This document shows positions 20,849 to 31,802 of a DNA stretch of 64,000 nucleotides, piece after piece. Below the pieces are notes generated by a model. It had not been told where the DNA came from. It ran no database searches and saw nothing but the letters and a program-made list of their open reading frames with translations. Position numbers and translations under genes: made by a program. Where the stretch lies: the NCBI GenBank assembly GCA_023853785.1, contig JAJIRX010000916.1, positions 85,136 through 149,135 on the forward strand. The letters are read 5' to 3'. Within the stretch, counting starts at the first letter, position 1. Each line of letters begins with the position of its first letter. The stretch comes from Psilocybe azurescens (Eukaryota > Basidiomycota > Agaricomycetes > Agaricales > Agrocybaceae).

Positions 20849-22159
20849 TTAGACAGTATGATCTCCAAAAGTGCTATTTACGCCGGATTGCTTAGGCTTC
20901 ACTTCAACCAGTGCTGGATTTGCATCATTTGTGATGGCCGAGGAGTCGACGTCTCCTCTTGTGTCATTTACACCGCCATCAGTGCCCTTCTGCGAATGGA
21001 ATTGTAAGTCAGATATGTGACTTATTGGGGAAGATGCTACAATCGTGTTGTTGGGATTCGTAAGAACAATTCTGGCAACCAGGATTGTTGGAGACATCCC
21101 CTGAGTGTGGGTCAGAGACGCATGACCATTGGACGAGTGATGGTAGCTACGCACTGCAACAATAGTTAGAACTGCATCCACATAATACTGGGCCTCGACC
21201 AAGGGAGACTCTACGTCGTTGAATGATGGAACGACAACGGTGATGGCATCCACAAGGAGTACGAGGGAGTAAGCTGCAGCTGACTCCATTGCCAACACCA
21301 CAATATGATTGAAAAATCTTTTAGATGATAGACCATTCGAGCGAGAGGCGGAGTGTATTCTGTACCCAATGAGGCAAGTCGTAATAAGAGTGGTGCCCAA
21401 TGATATGAATACCAGAGCGCTTATTATGCTATCGAATAGAACCGTGTTTGCAGAGTTAGGTAGCTGGCCGTTCAACCCTAATAGGGTAGTAATAGTAACA
21501 AAAAGACCTGGAATAACTTATCATTAACTGAAATGTTCGTGCCAGAGCTTAATATTTAAACGACTCACCAAATTCCGCTACCAAAAATAATATTGGTACC
21601 GAAATCGCCCGTAGCGATTGTCCCCAGACGTGATAACATCTCCATATCTGTCGAAAGAATGATGTAAACTATGCCGCAGTGTGAATAATATTTACCAACC
21701 AGTAGGCTGTCGGAAACAATGAACAAGGAATAAAACAGAACATCTGTAAGCACCCAGATCCATAAAGGGCCATCTCCCAGCGTCCCCAGAAAAATAGATT
21801 TTCGAGTGTCTCCGTTAATCACAACAGTTAAATCAAGGAAGTACCATTGTACCAGGAGCTCCATGAAGCATAGCAGGTATAAAACTGAAATGGCCGATAG
21901 AACGACACGGCGATTCGTATTTGAGGGTCTTTTGAATACTGTAAGGTGTATTGCTGAGTTATTTTCTAATGGGAAAGCAGAAACATACGGTAAATGTACA
22001 CGGTTCCTCCGTATACCATGGTGTAAACCCCTGCCTCACATTAATACACGATAATGACATTAATTAAAATGCAGATATACCCATCAGAAAAATCAAAAGC
22101 ATCGAGCTGTTGAGGTTGGCGCTAATTATACGCTTTTCGATGTCGACTGTATTGGACAT
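20849..22159 (-). CDS. Seven-helix membrane protein, agaricomycete type (paralogue 1)
   Basis: A membrane protein of unknown function. The start at 22159 gives MSNTVDIEKRIISANLNSSM. Exons then encode about seven hydrophobic helices, including VYTMVYGGTVYIY, MELLVQWYFLDLTVV, GPLWIWVLTDVLFYSLFIV, AISVPILFLVAEFGLFVTIT, ALVFISLGTTLITTCLIGYR, AYSLVLLVDAITVV and the GMSPTILVARIV segment, followed by a hydrophilic tail ending at 20849. Four or five introns of 48–60 nt are predicted. Using donor GTTGGT near 21703 gives LLIWRCYHVWGQS at the junction. A diverged paralogue lies at 41548–42875 on the other strand. I know similar proteins only as uncharacterised agaricomycete families and cannot name a domain. 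Confidence 0.8.
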
Positions 22160-24545
22160 GTCCAGTGTTGATATTGAGCAATGGAGTATTTAAGAGAAGA
22201 TACGGCCAGTCACTTTCTGAGAACATATTTATATATTGCCCGCCCTAGTATTTAAAGCGGATGAAGAAATTTTTAGCATCAGCACTTCTTTCTGGTAATC
22301 ATCATAGATGACAGACGAAATCTCCCCCATTTCTATGAATTGACTGGTTCAGCGACATACATCTCTATTTTTCAGATGGTGTTGGATGGGTGTACTACGG
22401 CGGTGCATGTCTATCAAAGTTTCTCCAGTTTCTTGTATACCAATGAAGTTAATAGGATGAACTTTAAACCATCAAAATATGGATGTCGTGAGTGTTGTTC
22501 TCAACCTGATGTCTTCTGACATTCAAAATTCGTAGGGAGGACCATCACATTCAGCACTACACATCGCACATCCGACGCTTGACCGTCAGGAAGACTTGAA
22601 CAACTAACGCCCAGGCCGCTACTAACCATACATAGCGCTGGTTCCCTTGCTCTGCCATCTTCTATGACCTTGGCATGCGACGTAATCAAAAGTTCGATTT
22701 TATCCATCCTCAGTATATATGACATGGGCTCCTTAATTAAAAAAGGGGTCCCATCGAAGTTGCCATGGGTTGTCTCTGACAGTTGTTCTCATTGAGCCAT
22801 CTGATAAACGATGTAGGACGTGGGTACGCCATCTGAAGGTACCCTCTCCCAAGTAGGTTAAATATGTTTTTGCGTGTGTGATCGTGCAAAGAATATAGAC
22901 AAGTGAAGGGGCTACAGAATCACGAGGTTAGGGTATCTCGGGCAGAAATGTTTTTGTTTAGTCTCTTATCCGAGTCGAAGCAGAACGGGAAGGGGGCATG
23001 TACACTACTACATTTGGCTCATCTCCTGATGCTACAATGTCGTTTCAAAGTATGGTAGTGTGTGCTTTCCCGCTGCACGAGAGGTTTAAGCGGACCTACG
23101 TCCTGGAGCTTTCAAAATTGAAGGTATGCCGCGACCGATCCTCTGCGGTGAAACATTGATGTAACCCAGGAGTCGGAGATTCCAGTAAAATCCATCATTG
23201 AAGCTACACAGAGTATGATCACGCCAGGACTTGAGCATGTTGTCTTAGATTTGTTTTCTATGTAGATGGTGCATGCGTGTGGCATTGTCGACAATCACAT
23301 CGATTGCAATCAGCACAGCTATACCATACAAATGCCATCAAATAGAATAGCTCCCCATTATTGGCCGGGATTGGACTTAGAGATCCAATAGGGACTACAT
23401 CAAGAGTTCGTTGTTTGACAATATCGGCTTCCCAAAGGACCTAGTACGACGCAAAAGTAACCCAATACTCGTCGACATCTGAGCATAGATACACAGCACA
23501 GATTATCGCAGTGACATTATGGAGGTGGTATTATAAGCTTGATCAAGACGTTTACAGGACAACGTCTTGATAGATATCAACCAACAGAGGAAGATGATGG
23601 AAAGTGCATTATTCATAGGTTGACTCCGACAAGTCCCCCGGCTTCAAACTGGAAAATTGAGGCCTAACACTGAGCCCTGAGAGATGATGAAAGTTCATGA
23701 AACAGATTGAATAGGTTTCATGAACACAGGGGTGATAATGCGGGGATTAGATGCCAGAATGATGATAACGATCGGAGACCGGTGAAGTCGATCACAATAT
23801 TTGTTTTCTTGACATTGTTTAGGTGACTTTTCGTCGCATTACTGAGTCACCATGCTCGGAACACTCACTCTACGTACTCGTTTTTGAACCACAATTATCA
23901 CTCGTGATATGGACCGCTATTCTTCTAGCTTGTATTTCAATGAGCAAGAACCTGAAGGCTCACTACTAGGTACAACATTTCACTACTCTACCGATGTAAT
24001 CAGTCACCTAAGTGTTGAAAAGACCAAATCAATCAGATAAAAACCGTGTGATTGGGAGGTAAACACGTAGTGTACAATAATGTAAATACTGTACTTATAT
24101 ACTGTAAATACAATTTATACTAACTAAATTTACTCTATAACGGAGAATTCAGTTTATATATAAAATCTACATACTTGTGGCTGCATATTCAGCTGCACGG
24201 GATCACGGGAATTGTGCCGTTTGATTACCATATTCCAACACTAAGAATGGCAAATGACCATGGAGTAAGCCAATGCTCGCACAGTATAGCATTGCAGGCA
24301 AGATGTGTTATTCTCAACTACAAAGCGCACTAGCACAAAAACCGTGCACAGAGACTGATGAGATGCTCTACACTATCTAATCTAATCAACACTCGGGTAG
24401 CTCAGCCCAGATGCTGCAGAGGTCACTACTACAAGACTCGGATGCTTCATGGGCCAGCCCTGTACACAGTTTTTGTGGATTCATTATGCAAAGGAAGTGG
24501 CAATAGTTGAAGATGAAGAATCAATTTCAAACAAATCAAACCCCT
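22160..24545. other. No gene recognised
   Basis: About 2.4 kb upstream of the membrane protein gene. Short open frames on the minus strand (22725–22501; 23294–23112) contain hydrophobic stretches but no recognisable family. No repeat termini with target duplications were found. Confidence 0.4.
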
Positions 24546-25810
24546 CTGCTGGTGTGTACTTTACAGTGCCCCCATATTCTGTTGGACTCCAACGGACTTT
24601 CACCGGACCCAGCCAATTCCAATGGACAGTCCATCGGACATCCAACGGATTCCATTGGACTTGACAAAATTCCAGTACCAGTCCAGTCAGAGTCCGGCCA
24701 AATTCCGGTCAAAGTCCGGTCAAGTCACTTCAAGACAGAAAACAGGTGGACTGGCCGGACTGTCCAGTCCGTTGGACTTCCACCGGACTCTCAGCACTTA
24801 ATTAGACCAGATCCAAGAGTGCTCTGTCTAGTGGATGTCCAGTGGATGTCCAGTGGACTGTCACTGGTTTAATTGCAGACTTGGGAGAGGAGTTAGGGAC
24901 AGTAGCAGTGTTCTTGGAAGCTTTGGGAGCCATATTAAGGAAGCTAGGTCACTAGGATAATACTTCAATCTTATCTTTAATTCATGTAACAATGTAATAT
25001 AATATATTGAAAACTATATACTACATTATTATCTGACTTTGTGAATTTCACTAAGTCCAACTTTAAATTCACATGGAATGGAATCCAATTGAATTCCAAC
25101 TGGAATACTTTAATCTTAGCTTAAATTTATGTGACAATGTAATATAATATATTAAAAACTATATACTACATGATTATATATAGATAAAAATAAAATAAAA
25201 ACATAATAAAAAAGGAACCAAAAAGAAAAACAGAAAGAAAGAACAGAAAAAGGGGGTGCAGGGTACATCGGTGGTGTCGTCGTCTGTGTTATTGACGCCG
25301 TGGTCAGCCGTACCTGTCATTGTTTGCGCCGGTGTCACCGTCGGGTGTTGTCGTCGGCCGTACCTGCCATGGTACATGTCGGTGTTGTGGTACGTGTTGT
25401 GGTACGCATCGCTGCTGTCATCGTGTGTTGTGGTTGTCCCTGTTGTCCTCGCTGTCACCGTGGTGGTACGTGTTGTTGTGGTACATGTCAATGTCGTCGT
25501 CTGCTGTGCCTGTCCTGGTACCTGTCAACGCCTTCGTTGCGGGTCGTCACAGTCTGTACCTGTCATGGTACATGCTGGTGTCGTCATCACGTGTCATCAT
25601 CGGCCCTGTCATCCTGGCCTTTGCCGTCGCTGTGGTAGTATCCGTCGGTGCCATCGTCGTAGGTTGTCCTTGTCCTTGCCCTCGCTGCTCTTGTCCTCAC
25701 CCTTGCTGCCCTTGTCCTTGCCCTTGCTGCCCTTTTCCTTGCCCTTGCCATCCTTGCCCTTGCTGCCCTCATCCTCACCCTTGCTGTCCTTGTCCTCACC
25801 CTTGCCATCC

Positions 25811-25918
25811 TTGTCCTTGTCCTTGTCCTTGTCCTTGTCCTTGTCCTTGTCCTTGTCCTTGTCCTTGTCCTTGTCCTTGTCCTTGTCCTTGTCCTTGTCC
25901 TTGTCCTTGTCCTTGTCC
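25811..25918 (+). repeat. (TTGTCC)n microsatellite, 18 perfect copies
   Basis: A perfect hexanucleotide run within a longer imperfect CTTGYC-rich region. Long open frames across it in several phases are a by-product of a stop-free repeat. Confidence 0.95.
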
Positions 25919-26076
25919 TCACCCTTGCTTCCATCCATGTCCTTGCTCTTGCCGCCGTCCTCGCCCCATGTCCTGGTCCACGCCGGTGTCTTGGTCCTCA
26001 CCCTCGCAATCCTGGTCCTAGCCGTTGTCCTTGCGGTCCCTCGCGGTCCTTGCCCTCGCGGTCCTTGCCCTCACCC

Positions 26077-26190
26077 TTGCTCTTGCTCTTGCTCTTGCTC
26101 TTGCTCTTGCTCTTGCTCTTGCTCTTGCTCTTGCTCTTGCTCTTGCTCTTGCTCTTGCTCTTGCTCTTGCTCTTGCTCTTGCTCTTGCTC
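26077..26190 (+). repeat. (TTGCTC)n microsatellite, 19 perfect copies
   Basis: A perfect hexanucleotide run followed by three TCACCC-interrupted units up to about 26250. It differs from the neighbouring TTGTCC run by one internal base change. Confidence 0.95.
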
Positions 26191-26354
26191 TCACCCTTGC
26201 TCTTGCTCTCACCCTTGCTCTTGCTCTCACCCTTGCTCTTGCTCTCACCCTCGCCCTCCCAGTCCTCGTTGTGGTCCTCGTCCGTGTCCTCGTTGTCGCT
26301 GTTGCAGTTGTCCTTGTCAGTGTGGCTGTTGTGGTCATTCTCGTCCTCTGTTGC

Positions 26355-26405
26355 GTTGGGTTGGCTCTCGCCTGGCTCTGACCGACAAGGCGGTGGTGGT
26401 GGTGG
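26355..26405. repeat. Conserved GC-rich core of the element family (element 3 copy)
   Basis: GTTGGGTTGGCTCTCGCCTG, then GCTCTGACCGACAAGGC and a GGT run. Homologous cores lie at 36376–36424 and 47172–47205 at the same position, just right of the repeat block. On the minus strand it reads proline-rich then RSEPGESQPNATE. Confidence 0.8.
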
Positions 26406-26550
26406 AAGGAAAAGGGTTGGGGTCAGAATCAACAATGGATCAACATGGCATCAACATGTCACACATGTGTTATTGTTTGTCCCGTGCCAAGCAGCGCCGA
26501 GAATTTCAGCCGCATCACTATGTATTTAACTAATTTTATTATTTTCCATA

Positions 26551-26626
26551 AGCCTTTGTGGCTCAGTTGGTTTATCCCGCTTGTGTTCGGCATTCTCCAA
26601 TGCCCGAGTTCAATTCTTGTTTGTGT
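26551..26626 (+). repeat. tRNA-like segment in element 3
   Basis: Contains TGGCTCAGTTGG (26559–26570), a near-consensus A box, and GAGTTCAATTC (26606–26616), a B-box-like sequence. The spacing fits a tRNA with a moderate variable region, but the acceptor and T stems pair poorly. A T-run follows at about 26630. A homologue lies at 47402–47476. Confidence 0.65.
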
Positions 26627-27136
26627 CTTTTTTCTATACTAGTATAAATTATAATAAAAGGACATCCATTGGACTTCCATTGGAATTCCGTTGGACTTGT
26701 CCGCTGGAATTCTAATGGTCATGTCTGGTGGGATTCCAATGGACTTCCATTGGACTTCTATTGGTCCTGTCCGGTCATTTCCAGTGGACAGTCCGCCCGG
26801 ACAGTCCGTTGGATTTGTAGTCCAGTCGGACATTCACCGGAATCTCACCAGAATCTCATCGGAAAATTTCAGCAGTCCTAGACCAGAAAAATTGTCATTC
26901 TGAATATAGAAAGTCCAACGGAGTCTGACCGGAGTCCGACCAAAAAATGGGGGCCATGTAAAGACCTCCAGAATCTCTGCCGTATTCTGAGTGCTATGCT
27001 CTGTTGTCACCTTTAGTATCTCCCACAGAAATATTTCATGCTCGCCCTTTGCTATTTTCATGGGCAACATGTCTTGTTGGCAATCATGTTCACTGAGAGA
27101 TTCATGTGCTTACTGTTAAAGATGATAACACCCACC

Positions 27137-27447
27137 TTTGAGCATCATCAAATGAGCAAACTCAACAGAGAGAATGAAGCTGCCCCTCCTCAAAAGATTG
27201 CTCCCTCAGTTGGCAGAGTACATGTGTGTATTTTTCTAACATCTGATAGCCACTAAATACTGCACAGATAATTCAAGACGCCTGCCTTGAGCTCAAATTC
27301 TTTCAGAAAGATGTTGCTCAGAAAGTCAATGAGAAGCCTTCTGTTATTCAGGATTATGAATCAAGTAAAGCCATCCATAACCCACAGATCCTCAGCAAAC
27401 TCAAGCGAGTTCTCGGTGTTAAACTTTGGGGTTGGAGCCCTTTGTAA
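27137..27447 (+). pseudogene. MBF1 (multiprotein bridging factor 1) fragment
   Basis: MBF1 is a conserved coactivator bridging TBP and bZIP factors. Blocks: LNRENEAAPPQKIAPSVGR, a GT–AG intron of about 48 nt (27222–27269), then DVAQKVNEKPSVIQDYESSK and ILSKLKRVLGVKL of the Cro-type helix-turn-helix domain. The protein should continue with a basic tail, but here it ends LWGWSPL and a stop; LWG for the usual LRG is one C-to-T change. No N-terminal MBF1 domain is visible upstream, where element 3 ends at 26968, so the gene may have been truncated near that end. Confidence 0.8.
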
Positions 27448-27659
27448 TCTACTTGATAATTAATTTTTACTGAGCGGTCTTTAGGCACTGATATTGGGAA
27501 AAAGTTATCAGACCTTAAGAAATCATAGATGAGTCTTGACTGTCTTGTCCTAGAGCTAGACTCGCATTCATTTTACCTATATAATTCTGTACATTCAGTG
27601 AATTCTTAGAGCGTCACGGAAATGATCATCAGGAAAAGAAAAATGCCCAGTAGAATGTC
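27448..27659. other. Spacer between MBF1 fragment and element 4
   Basis: No gene or repeat terminus recognised. Confidence 0.4.
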
Positions 27660-29205
27660 ACTTAAGCTATGTAGCACTGGTAGAAATTGGCCTTTGCATT
27701 AGCTCCAGTAGCTCCAGTAGCACTCAGTAGTTCTGGTGCATATCTACATAGAGCCCAGTAGCTCTGGCACAGATCTACTGGGTACTTAGTAGCTCACACT
27801 CTGAGCTCCAGTAGCTCCAGTAGCACTCAGTAGTTCTGGTGCACATTTACATAGAGCCCAGTAGCTCTGGTACAGGTCTACTGAGTACTCAGTAGCTCAC
27901 ACTCTGAGCTACATAGCTCCTGTAGCTCTATGTAGACTCTAGTCAATGCTACAAACACTATATAACTCATAGTCTATGCTACCAATACACAGTATTTCCA
28001 CATGAGTGTTGTATAGGCTACATAGATTATGCAATAAACAATTTCAGCTTAGTAGGGTTACATAGTGATAGTTTCTTACTTTCAATTAAATCTTACTTAA
28101 TCTTATTTCAAATTATTCATACCTACCTCAAAAATAGTTCAACCAAAATTTCACACATAACACACACAATTTAATGAGAAACAAGAGCAAGAAATATATG
28201 GCTTTGAAAAGTTATAGATTCAATGTAAAAAAAAATTGGAGTCATGATGGAAATGTATATACTGTGGCACAATAGGGTGAGACAAAAACAAATATAATGA
28301 TATTGAATCATTGTCAAGTGAAAGTCCTCATGTGTCATGCACAGGCCCAGTCAACAAGAATGGAAGGCAGCATCCTGTGTACAAAATTGACAAATAATGA
28401 ACTCCTCTGCCTTGTTGAATACATTTTTCTTCAACTTCTGTAGAAGGGGTTAACTGCAAAGCTTTGATTTCCACCCCTCTGCTGTCAGAGGTTGGAAAGA
28501 CCTCTTACAAATATGCTCATTATGCTTTATAAACCATTCTCCACTGTTCTCAGTCCATTCAATTCATGAGCGGCCATTGCCCATAAAGGCCTACACAGCA
28601 GGCAGAGAGAACCATGATTTAAAGAACATCTGAGAAGGTTGGTCTGGAAAAAAAGTTAGTTACAAACTATAAGATATAAGCATGATAAATTATTGGCCAG
28701 TTTGAAAAGGTTTTTATACTGCCCCACATGTACCAAGCAGAAAATATACTGACCTAATATTCACATGATGATTTAATTGCAGACACATTGCTCTCAAATT
28801 TCTGATTGTTTTGATATATAATATGTGGGTATAACTTGAGAGGAAGTGCCAGGATATATTATTGGCATTGAAAACAAGGGTATATAATTCATTATAAATG
28901 TGATGGATAGCACAAGCAGTGATGGTGCATTTGGTAGAGCATGTGTAGAATTATTATGTGTAAAGCAGTTGGTTCAATTCCTGTTGAGTGTATTTTATCA
29001 TGTGACATTAATTTACATATGTGTGATGGCTACCAAAGCTGTATAGTGACATATGACAGTTACTAGGGCTATGTAGTCACACACAGAATCTACTGGTGCT
29101 ACTGGGACTACAGTAGCTGTCACATATGACTACCAGGTGCTACAGCAAAGGGGGACGTGCAATCCAGCTACCAGTTCTACTGGGGCTACATAGCACTACT
29201 GCAGG
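27660..29205. mobile_element. Element 4: related element with CTCCAGTAG arrays
   Basis: Subterminal arrays at 27700–27960 and 29020–29200 repeat AGCTCCAGTAGC-type units with inverted forms (CTACTGGGGCTACATAG). The ends share GCTATGTAGC in inverted orientation. The interior 28770–29000 is homologous to element 1 in inverted orientation and holds a tRNA-like segment. Exact termini and target duplication could not be fixed, so membership in the family rests on architecture and the shared interior. Confidence 0.6.
28908..28992 (+). repeat. tRNA-like segment in element 4
   Basis: Contains GGTGCATTTGGTAGAGC (A-box-like, 28924–28940) and GGTTCAATTCC (near-consensus B box, 28971–28981). Homologous to the segment in element 1. 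It does not form a convincing cloverleaf. Confidence 0.6.
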
Positions 29206-30129
29206 TATTTTTTTCCTGATGATGTCCTTTAGAGAATTTGCACATTCATTACGTGAACAAGCCTAACATTAATGTCCCGGAGCCATTCTTTCTGACTCAC
29301 AACAGGTGCCAGACCTTTAAAAAACAAAGCCATGAAAGTTTTAAAGGGCCAATGGTCAGATTGCACAAAATGACACGTCGAGATGAAGCCAAGCAGGAGT
29401 CGAGGGAGGAGAGATATTGACGCGACTAAGCCGGACCGTGTTTCAATGTCCGAGGATTACATAACAACTTTCTGACGCGGTTTGGGGGCATGATAAAAAA
29501 CAGACTTCGTATATCGTGATCCGTAGGGTACCTCACATATATTGAAGTCTGTCTAGGAGAGACTATTTGAAACCAGCTATATGTAGCTCTGGTCAGCCTT
29601 TGTCACAGTCTATTTAAACTGAACGACACACAGAGACACTATTATCGTAGTCAAACATGTTAGCGTGTACATTGGGGATCGACCGTCCTCCTGCCTTTTC
29701 ATTGCACATTGCACATCTCTCGCATACTCTGCCATCGCGTGATCCTGTGTGGCCCGCGTTCGGGTACGATCCATCATCCTATACTCTGCCATTCGTCCAT
29801 CCCCCTTCCGCCTTACCAGAAACCATATATTTGTACATTGAGACTGGAGAGAAACAAAGACAGATGGCGATGGCGATATAATACTGGTCGTTCGGGCAAT
29901 ATATCGGATGTCCAGGAATCCGGGGAGAACTACTACTTTAAGCTGTGATCACGACATGACACAGCTTTCGGATTCAATTTGGTTTTTAGTCCTCTCATCT
30001 GTAACGAGTCACGTACTCATCTGTGGCAGTACATCTACATCAATCACCAGTCATATTTTCTTACCGACAGTGGCCACACTCAAACCTCGCAGAGCACCTA
30101 GGTTCCAGAAACCCTACTCGCTGCCAGCG
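29206..30129. other. No gene recognised upstream of the F-box gene
   Basis: Short open frames only. The 29590–30129 part is the likely promoter and 5' region of the F-box gene; no specific element is assigned. Confidence 0.4.
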
Positions 30130-31802
30130 ATGGCTGCAATCCTCTCCGAAATCACTCAACGGCTACAAAACAACGTTTATCTCCAGGTAAGTACAGCGAT
30201 CTATACATGTGCTCATTCAGAGCTCACAATGAATTCATTTTTAATCAGGCAGAATCAGAGGGGACATCAGGAAAGCTCATGTCGCTACCTCTCGAGCTAC
30301 TATTGGAAATCCTGAAGTTGTTGGTGTGGAAAGATATATTAAAGGTTCGGGCGCGTACGTCAATTCACGTTATTTCCCATTCTCTCCACTGACTTAAATT
30401 CATGATGGCAGACATGCAGATATCTCGCAGAAGTGACGAGAATGAGAGACATTTGGCTACATCTTGTTCATGAGCATGTTCTAACCAACGATCTACCACC
30501 TAGGCTCGAGCGTCCGATTGAAATGCATTCATCTCCAGAACTCGAGCGCCTCTTGCTTCTATGGAAGAGCGCAGATTGTGGATTGGAAACAAATACCTTA
30601 CATCCCGCTCGAGAACGAACATTTGTGACGATCAACAACAACGCGAAGACCGAAATGGTACACCTCATCAAAGGAGGTCGCTGGCTTCTTGTCACTGATC
30701 AAACAGCGGCAGTGACGTATTACGACCTCGATGCAGAGACAATCTCCGGCGTCCAGCTTATCGATGATCAAAAACCGAGATTCGATTTTTGATGGCCATT
30801 GATTACAACATGCACTCTCCATTTCTCGAATTTATGATTGCTTTCTCTCTGCACGATACGCCGGCCTGGATATATTCCACGGATTCCAGGCCATATCAGC
30901 CGACAATCCAGATTTGGCGTGTTAGCTGCTTTTGGATGACACTCAACATGTTGTCGGATTAGCAGCCACATGGATTGCTTCATTTCCTCATCGTCCAGAG
31001 ATAACTATGCCTACTTCGCTGTCTCTTCTTGGACCCAATATTGCCTTTAACGCTATCAATGGCTTAGAAATATACACATTTGTTGTCGATTGGACACAGG
31101 CAAATGGAAATGCATTCAAGTATCCTTGGCGGGTGGTCCTCTGTACGCTTACTATTGATGTATGTGATTCTTTATATCATTCTCAGTTTCAATTCGGCTC
31201 ATTACATCACTAGGCATGGACATATCTTTTGCCAGGAGGGAAACTTCTTGTTGCATCACTTATCAATTATTCTCTTATGGACTACTCATCGGTTCCAGAA
31301 ACCTTACAGTTCCCAGATTCTCTATCTTCATTTCCTGCTATATGGCGTGTTATTGGCCCCTCCTTTTCGAAGTTTAGTTGGATCCAGTTTCTTCTTGACC
31401 AAGACAAGTGCCGGCATCATCATCATTACGCGCCGTATTCAATCAATACATAGCCTAACCTTTGACTATCACTCTGTAGACGATGACCCGCATTTTAGAG
31501 AGGGTCATCCGCTGGGTTGTCTTGACTATTGCGATAGCGGGGCCCTCGTCGGGTACAGACATACAATCCTACTCGATGATCTCGGTACAGCGTTGGTTTT
31601 AGTCTATCACCCTCCATTCACTACCTGCAGACCAACCATTGTGCATCACAAGTGTCGTTGGTCTCGACGTCGCCAAGGCCCGGAACCATTTATGGACGAT
31701 GAATCTGGTCGGGTCGTTTATTCCATTCATCAGACGGCAGAAGAGAGTGAAACAGGTACGAAGTTCGCTGTAGTAGACTTTGCCATGATTTGTAAGCAAT
31801 GA
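30130..31802 (+). CDS. F-box protein, agaricomycete type, frameshifted
   Basis: A probable SCF ubiquitin-ligase substrate receptor. Exon 1 starts at 30130 (MAAILSEITQRLQNN); after an intron (30187–30249) the F-box reads LMSLPLELLLEILKLLVWKD, and after a second intron TCRYLAEVTRMRDIWLHLVH. A long C-terminal region follows, probably beta-rich, with blocks such as EITMPTSLSLLGPNIAFNA, YSLMDYSSVPETLQFPDSL and GCLDYCDSGALVGYRHTILL, to the stop at 31802. Another intron lies near 31161–31214. The frame is broken at 30786–30790 (five T), 30930–30933 (four T) and about 31405 (near GACAAG). Restoring one base at each of the first two homopolymers rejoins conserved sequence, so sequencing error is a real alternative to decay. 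Confidence 0.8.

Larger units (their letters stand above)
24554..26968. mobile_element. Element 3: DNA element with TTGTCC and TTGCTC microsatellites
   Basis: Left end GTGTACTTTACAGTGCCCCC and right end GGGGGCCATGTAAAGACCTC form inverted termini. In order: a left palindromic array (24580–24860), AT-rich blocks with ATATACTACAT (about 24970–25180), an A-rich purine tract (25180–25255), a pyrimidine-rich repeat region (25260–26340), a conserved core (26355–26405), a tRNA-like segment (26551–26626), a right array (26660–26935) and the terminus. No matching 8-bp duplication flanks it (CTGCTGGT versus CAGAATCT), so it may be recombinant. No transposase is encoded. Confidence 0.8.

Noticed and set aside
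25805..26250. Telomeric or centromeric satellite
   Set aside because: The tandem repeats lie inside an element with defined ends and differ between elements of the same family; no telomere-type TTAGGG array is present.
25256..26533. Long open frames across the TTGTCC and TTGCTC repeats (poly-Leu, Ser-Leu, Asp-Lys, Arg-Thr)
   Set aside because: They occur in many phases on both strands because the hexanucleotide repeat has no stop codons; no conserved domain flanks them apart from the short core discussed as a finding.
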